Source: Allodiplogaster sudhausi
Lineage: Eukaryota; Nematoda; Chromadorea; Rhabditida; Diplogasteridae
Direction: 5' to 3'
Assembly (NCBI GenBank): GCA_945643635.1
Contig: CALZFC010000066.1
Coordinates: 1,195,501 to 1,259,500 of the forward strand
DNA length: 64,000 nucleotides
The position numbers and the translations under genes were made by a program. The notes beneath the pieces are model-generated. The model ran no database searches and was not told where the DNA came from. It worked only from the letters and a program-made list of their open reading frames with translations. Every line of letters begins with the position of its first letter. Position 1 is the first letter of the stretch. Shown here one piece after another: positions 58,661 to 64,000 of this stretch.

Positions 58661-60945
58661 AATCTGCCGTCCCCTTTGCATCCCCCGCAGACAGTGTAAT
58701 GCGAGTACTCGCATCACGGCATGTCAGACTGAAGTAGAAGCGGAAGAGGAGAGAGAGACGTCCTCGAGGAGGGAGTGACCCTTACTGCACTCTTCCCCTC
58801 CCCCCCCCCTTCTCAGCCTCGACCAGTGCAGGGCCAAAAACACTCTGAGAAGAAGCTTCCTTACAGCATTGCTCTCTTTCTCTTCCTCTCTCTCTCTTCC
58901 TCTCTCTCTCTTCCTCTCTCTCTTCCTCTCTCTCTCTTCCTCTCTCTCTCTCTCTTCCTCTCTCTCTCTTCCTCTCCTTCTCTTCCTCTCTCTCTCCTCC
59001 CCTCAGTCCCTTTCAGCACAGCCATTCCTTCTGCTGCTCCATCTTACACATCCTCTATTTCCGTCCTCTTTCTCCCTCTCACTTCGTTTCTCTAAGTCAC
59101 TTTCCTCTTGTAACCTTTAATTTCATTATAGATACACCCACGATTAAAATATTAGCCAACTGTTGTCCTTGATATTCATTCGCATATATTAAACTGAAGC
59201 GATTAAAAAAGACAACATGAATCAGAACCTTTATATCCAGTTCTTACATCTTCTTTTCTCTTCCATCACTTCTGTTTCTCCTCCCGGTTGAAATGGTGAC
59301 TCAACTACAAGAAGTCTCTTATATATTTCTTCCCTTTGGCCGTTCCGCCCTTCAAATGTGTTCCCTTCGTCATGCGCCCGTACGATTTGAGAAAATTTTT
59401 GCACTGCAATCATATTGGAGGCAGACAACTTCTAAAGAGCGAACAAGTAGAAAGCCTAAATCAGTCAGCTGTTCGCATAAGTCATGGCAAAAAATTGTTT
59501 TAGGAGAGGGGGGGTCAAACAAGGATTTTTCGGGACGCATGAAATGGATGCAAAAATACCCTGTCAATTTGTATCTGCCGTACCTTCCTGCCATCAGATC
59601 ATTCCAGCCGAGTTGTCTTTTCCATCCCTCTCTCCCTGCTCTCCTTCTCCAACTCTCTTCATTAAGAGAGTAAGAGTAAGCAACCCATCTGGGACCAATA
59701 AAGAGCAGCTCACACTAACGAGAAAGTATGAACGAACTGAAGACATTATGCATATTATGAAGCTATGGACCGAGGAATACTTAAGATGGACCAAGAAGGA
59801 ATGTAGAAAGACAGAGATGAAGGAAGAGGGGGAACGAAAGAGAGATGGAAAAGAGATAGCGGAGACGAAGAGAGTGCAGAATGAAATCTGAAGTGGTTGA
59901 TCTGACGGTAGCATTGGACCACCCTTGGACTGATCACCATTATAAGCGGCCTTCTAGCAATAAAGGGAGATGCTGTACAGGGAGAGAGAGAGTGAGAGAG
60001 AGAAGAGGAGGAGAATGATTGAGGATGTGAGGGAGGGAAGGATAAGAGAGTAAAGAGGAAACGATATGAGCACTGAGCGAGACAAAGAGACAGAGAGCGA
60101 GAAAGAGTGAGAAAGAGAGAAATAGATCTCGCAGAGAAAAAGGGAGAGAGAAGGTAGAGCGAAAGAGAGATTGTCATGAAGTGCAGAAGCTGCGACTGAG
60201 GCCATGTTGTTCGCCGCTTGTTGAGATTGCCGAAGTGTGTGCCGATGCACTTGTCGCCTGTTAGATGGACTGGAAAGAAGAGAGAGAGAGAGAGAGAGAT
60301 TGAGAGAGAGAGAGAGTAATATGGAGAGAGAGAACGCAGAACTGGTGAGAGAAACAGAGATAGTGAGAATTCGGAAGAGCGTACATATACACCGCAGGGA
60401 GATGTAGACAACAGTTACAACTTCGCGAAGACAGCCATGACAGAGATGTTAGTGGAGAGACAAAGAGATAGAGAAGGTAAGAGAGAGCCAAGATCCGCTT
60501 CATCTACCATCCTCATTACAGAGAATACACAAATCAGATAGCAGCAGGATCTCTCGCATCGGATCCATTTAGGATTGAACGGAGCTGTTGTCAAGACGTG
60601 GAATCAATAGTTGAAGAACAAAAGACTATCAAGGAAACCAGAATCAGATGAAGCTGCCTCTTACTATAGATTTCTGCATCACAGCTTACTTATTTCTGCA
60701 TCACAGCTTACTTATTTCTGCATCACAGCTCCATTGTCATTTGTCATCGGAAGCCCTGACGACACCTCCAATCTCATGTTTTAATACACACGTACATACA
60801 CCTCCACTTTGCTCGCACTAGCCTTCTCTCTCTCTCTCTGTATCACCTGTCTTGCTCTCTCTTTCCCTTTCTCTCTATCTCCCTCTCTCTTCTCTCGGGA
60901 GGGTGAGGTAACAGAGGAACAGAACAGGAGAGCGACAACGAGGAA

Positions 60946-60984
<39 letters not shown>

Positions 60985-61181
60985 GGATAGAGAAAGAGAG
61001 AGAAAAGGAGAGAAAGGGGAGAGGAAGAAAGAGGAGAGAGATAGAGACAGCGAGAGAGTGAATGTGTGAGAGAGAGAGAGAGAAAGAGAGAGAAATGAAG
61101 GGTAGCCACGAGAGATTTACGGTAAGACAATGACCATGATCAACAGGGCCGTATTTGGCGTTCCCTTCACTGCAAGAGAGA

Positions 61182-61216
<35 letters not shown>

Positions 61217-61694
61217 CTTTTCAGAGAGAAAAGAGTAAGAGAAGAGAAAGCGGGGGAGAGAGGGCATTGGAATAGGAGAGAAGAAGAGATGATCTAGTAC
61301 TTAGACGAGGAAAGGATTCAAAGGGAGGCAGCTGGCAGACTTGCCTGAGGATCCTCTGGGCTGCGCGACGGAGGGGAACGTTACACTGGAAGAGAACGCT
61401 ATGCATTACAGCCAGAGCAGCCAGGCAAGGCAACCATTCGTGGCTGGATGCAACATTAAGCAACAAGGAAATGAATTCTCTTACGGGATCCCTCACTCAC
61501 TTCTTCTTTTTCTGTTTCAAATGAACAAAGAATGTCGATTGATAAATCTATTTATTATAAATAGCTTTTAATTTTAATCAGTCAGATCAACCAAAAAAAA
61601 ACCGCCGAGGTTAACAATATCGAAAATGGCAATAACAAGGATGACCAAATGATAAGAAAATAAATAATAAGCATCAAAAAGAATCAACAAAAAA
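58304..61694. repeat. Repeat-rich region downstream of the foldback element
   Basis: (TC)n at 58595-58658; a short CT unit (ctctctctcttcct, 14-18 bp) repeated at 58870-59000; purine tracts at 59985-60170 and 60280-60330; a 22-bp unit (ttatttctgcatcacagctt plus ac) repeated three times at 60667-60731; purine tracts at 60940-61095 and 61170-61265. A 126-codon open frame at 59293-59673 is unrecognised. Non-repeat minus-strand peptides near 61340-61496 hint at an exon but no gene could be traced. Confidence 0.75.
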
Positions 61695-61884
61695 TTAATC
61701 GGAACGAGATGTTAATAAGGAATCGAATTGACTGAAGGGAACACCTTCGGAGGGAAGACGACAATTCGCGAATGGATACGGAGAAGGGACCGCATCCGCC
61801 TTCTGGGACAACTCATCAAGGGACTGCGGCTTCGTGTAGTCAAACAGGAACAGACCGGGGTTGCTGAATTCCATTATAAGGAAC

Positions 61885-61951
<67 letters not shown>

Positions 61952-62028
61952 AAGGGAGAGGGAGAGAAGAGAGAGAGAGAGATAGGAGAGAGAAAGAGAA
62001 AAGAGAGAGGGAGAGAAGAGAGAGAGAG

Positions 62029-62073
<45 letters not shown>

Positions 62074-62330
62074 GGAGAATAATAACCTTATCGAATAAGC
62101 TACGATTTGAAGGAATCCAGAATGAAAGAATGTACATAACTAGAGATATCAAACTGTACTCGCGGCATTGCCCTTCATAGACAGCAGCCATCTCTGCATA
62201 CTCTTCTATTCCCAGACGAGTCGAGTTCGTGGACGGAGATACACGCACTTCACGGAGAACCTTGTAAGAGAGAAGAGGAGATGACAGGACAGGACAGGAG
62301 AGAGAGAGAGAGAAAGAGAGATAGAGAAAA

Positions 62331-62386
<56 letters not shown>

Positions 62387-63966
62387 CCGTTATCATACCT
62401 CATGTGCCAGTTCCTTCGCAAGACTTTCCGGGTAGAGTGTCATGAGTCCCTTTACAACAAATTTCTGTCGGTAGTGAAATACTTGACGAACTAACTTCTC
62501 CACAACCTAAAAAAAAGGAGAGTCCTAGGACCCGAATGTCAGAAAAGAGACTCTGTGACCTTGAAGGTAGACCGTGCTACTGGCTGGACTTTCGGCACGA
62601 ACCGAACCACTCCGACGTCCACCTTCGGAGGAGGAACAAAACAGGAACCTAAGAGACATAACCTTCTTTAGATCATAACGAATCGAGTCGAACCAAGAAT
62701 CGTGAATATAATTTTCGGTTCCGTGTAGATCTGACTCATGATCGAGACTCGAGAACGAGTTTCGCAGTCAATTGGAGAACAGATCCGCCGCGCAACTTCT
62801 GCCTGCAACAGAGATCGATTTCACTCTTGACTCATTTAGTGCATGTTCAGTTCATATTACATAAGTTATGTTACTTGCTAGGTAACCCTGGAGTGCAGGA
62901 ACTCACAATCAGGAACACAAGTGTAGACGGAGAAGACAATGTTTATTAAGTAGCCAGGGGCTCCTTTTATAGGGTTGAGGGATGGTGTACTTTCATAAGG
63001 TCACGAGGGCAAGTCGAGGACAAATGATATTATAATTCTTGGATTGGACGTGATATATCTCCATCTACATGACAGCATACTTCAACAAACGAGAGTGCGT
63101 CCGTGGGAGAGAGAGAGAGCGAGAGAGAGAGCAGAGAGAGAGTGAGAGCAGAGAAAGATAAGGAGAGATAGAGGAAATGTATTCTTAATCTATAAATAAA
63201 CATAACAAACTTGGAATGTCAGCGTCAACGGAACGCGGCCATAGCTCCAAGGACCAGCTCGGAAAGACATCTCGCGAAGGTATCTACAATGATGCACTAA
63301 CAGCTTCTCCTACTTTTGCTGGTAAACAAACTTAATGATTAGAGGAGAGGCGATGTTGAATGGAAGATTGCCAATTATATGAATTGGGGGAGGGTCGTCA
63401 ATCCACTTGGCAGCTCGGACAGGGAGGGCTTTCTCCCCCTTCGCTTCTGCCTCCTTCCAAATGTTGCCAACACATACCTTTAGAATATCTCCCCTGTGAA
63501 TGACTAATCTTCCTTCTGCAGCCTCGGCAACATGCTGAAGAAATGAGAATACCACCACCGTAATGCTACAATAGGAATTGCAGACCTCGAGAGCGGGAAT
63601 GAAACGGTGGTCCAGTTCAACGGCGTCAAGTCGGGAGCAACCAGCCTCAAGGATGGCTCTGGTGATGCCATCAGGGCCTGGGCCCACTTCAGCCACTAGA
63701 CTTCCCTCCTCCACACCCGCAGCACGCACAATCTCAACAAAGGTGACGTCAGAATGAACTGAGCATCGGAGACAGACACGATACATCAGTGGGCGAGAAC
63801 TTATTGGACAAAATATGAACAGCCTATCAGCAAGCACCTTTTTTGTGAGATTCATATCCATAAGGAAGTTTTGGCTGAGTATCTTCTTTGCCCGGAGACG
63901 ATAAAGGTGGATGAAGTCTCTGAGAGCTGGAAGTGGCGGAAGTCTAACACCAGCGGACATCATCAT
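61695..63966 (-). CDS. TFB1M: Mitochondrial dimethyladenosine transferase 1 (KsgA/TFB1M family)
   Basis: S-adenosylmethionine-dependent enzyme that dimethylates two adjacent adenines in the 3' stem-loop of mitochondrial small-subunit rRNA. Nine exons: 63966-63838, 63732-63586, 63534-63314, 63283-63211, 62802-62694, 62648-62560, 62506-62399, 62260-62160 and 61863-61695, giving 381 residues. Motifs in order: KKILSQNFLMD, the SAM site VAEVGPGPDGITRAIL, acidic VELDHRFIPALE, RLVIHRGDIL, catalytic NLPFNIASPLI, GPWSYGRVPLTLTFQAEVA, FVPPPKVDVGVVRFVP, and the C-terminal helical part (REDNPGLFLFDYTKPQSL). The N-terminus is short, as in animal TFB1M. The acceptor of exon 2 is gttgag. The last two introns hold (GA)n on the plus strand (61890-62070, 62300-62380). 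Confidence 0.95.
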
Positions 63967-64000
63967 CGGGCTTCACTCAACACGGTTAGGATGCATCTCG

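Noticed and set aside
63454..63477. 24-bp intron in TFB1M
   Set aside because: GT and AG are present, but 24 bp is too short to splice and the sequence is open in frame, so it is kept as coding.

Overview
The window is animal nuclear DNA, almost certainly from a nematode. The grounds are the gene set: a LEV-10-type CUB/LDLa receptor with an EAT-18-like small membrane protein just upstream, a UNC-95-like single-LIM protein, an Argonaute of the catalytically dead nematode (WAGO) kind, and a nuclear hormone receptor. Genes have many exons and mostly short introns. The species cannot be named from the sequence. The DNA is saturated with (TC)n/(GA)n microsatellites and CT/GA-rich minisatellites, which fill intergenic space and many introns. 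Most long open frames in the window are artefacts of these Ser/Leu or Arg/Glu-coding repeats.

Layout: 1-4.9 kb, repeats only. 4.94-6.58 kb (+), ribosomal protein S7. 7.9-10.7 kb (+), an unrecognised gene whose last four exons can be traced. 13.3-15.4 kb (+), SEC14-like CRAL-TRIO/GOLD protein. 15.4-20.6 kb, mostly repeats. 20.58-20.92 kb (+), EAT-18-like protein. 21.1-28.2 kb (+), LEV-10-like receptor. 29.7-32.6 kb (+), UNC-95-like LIM protein. 33.2-39.4 kb (+), a short-chain dehydrogenase with a 4.8-kb intron that holds a nuclear hormone receptor gene on the minus strand (34.55-36.1 kb). 39.4-47.9 kb, repeats plus an inverted-repeat element around unassigned Ala-rich exons. 47.9-52.1 kb (+), Argonaute. 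53.16-53.69 kb, a small inverted-repeat element. 56.8-58.3 kb, a 1.5-kb foldback element with TA flanks and a tRNA-like segment in each arm. 61.7-63.97 kb (-), mitochondrial rRNA dimethyladenosine transferase.

Gene models were built by hand from splice sites and reading phase. For S7, SEC14-like, UNC-95-like, SDR, Argonaute and TFB1M the exon lengths sum to a whole number of codons from ATG to stop. LEV-10-like and the receptor lack their first exons. Several introns use GC donors, and many use GAG or AAG acceptors instead of CAG/TAG.

Functional links: LEV-10 clusters acetylcholine receptors at body-muscle synapses, EAT-18 is an accessory of a pharyngeal acetylcholine receptor, and UNC-95 builds muscle attachment sites, so 20.6-32.6 kb is a neuromuscular block that appears to keep its C. 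elegans neighbourhood. The other genes look like independent single-gene units.
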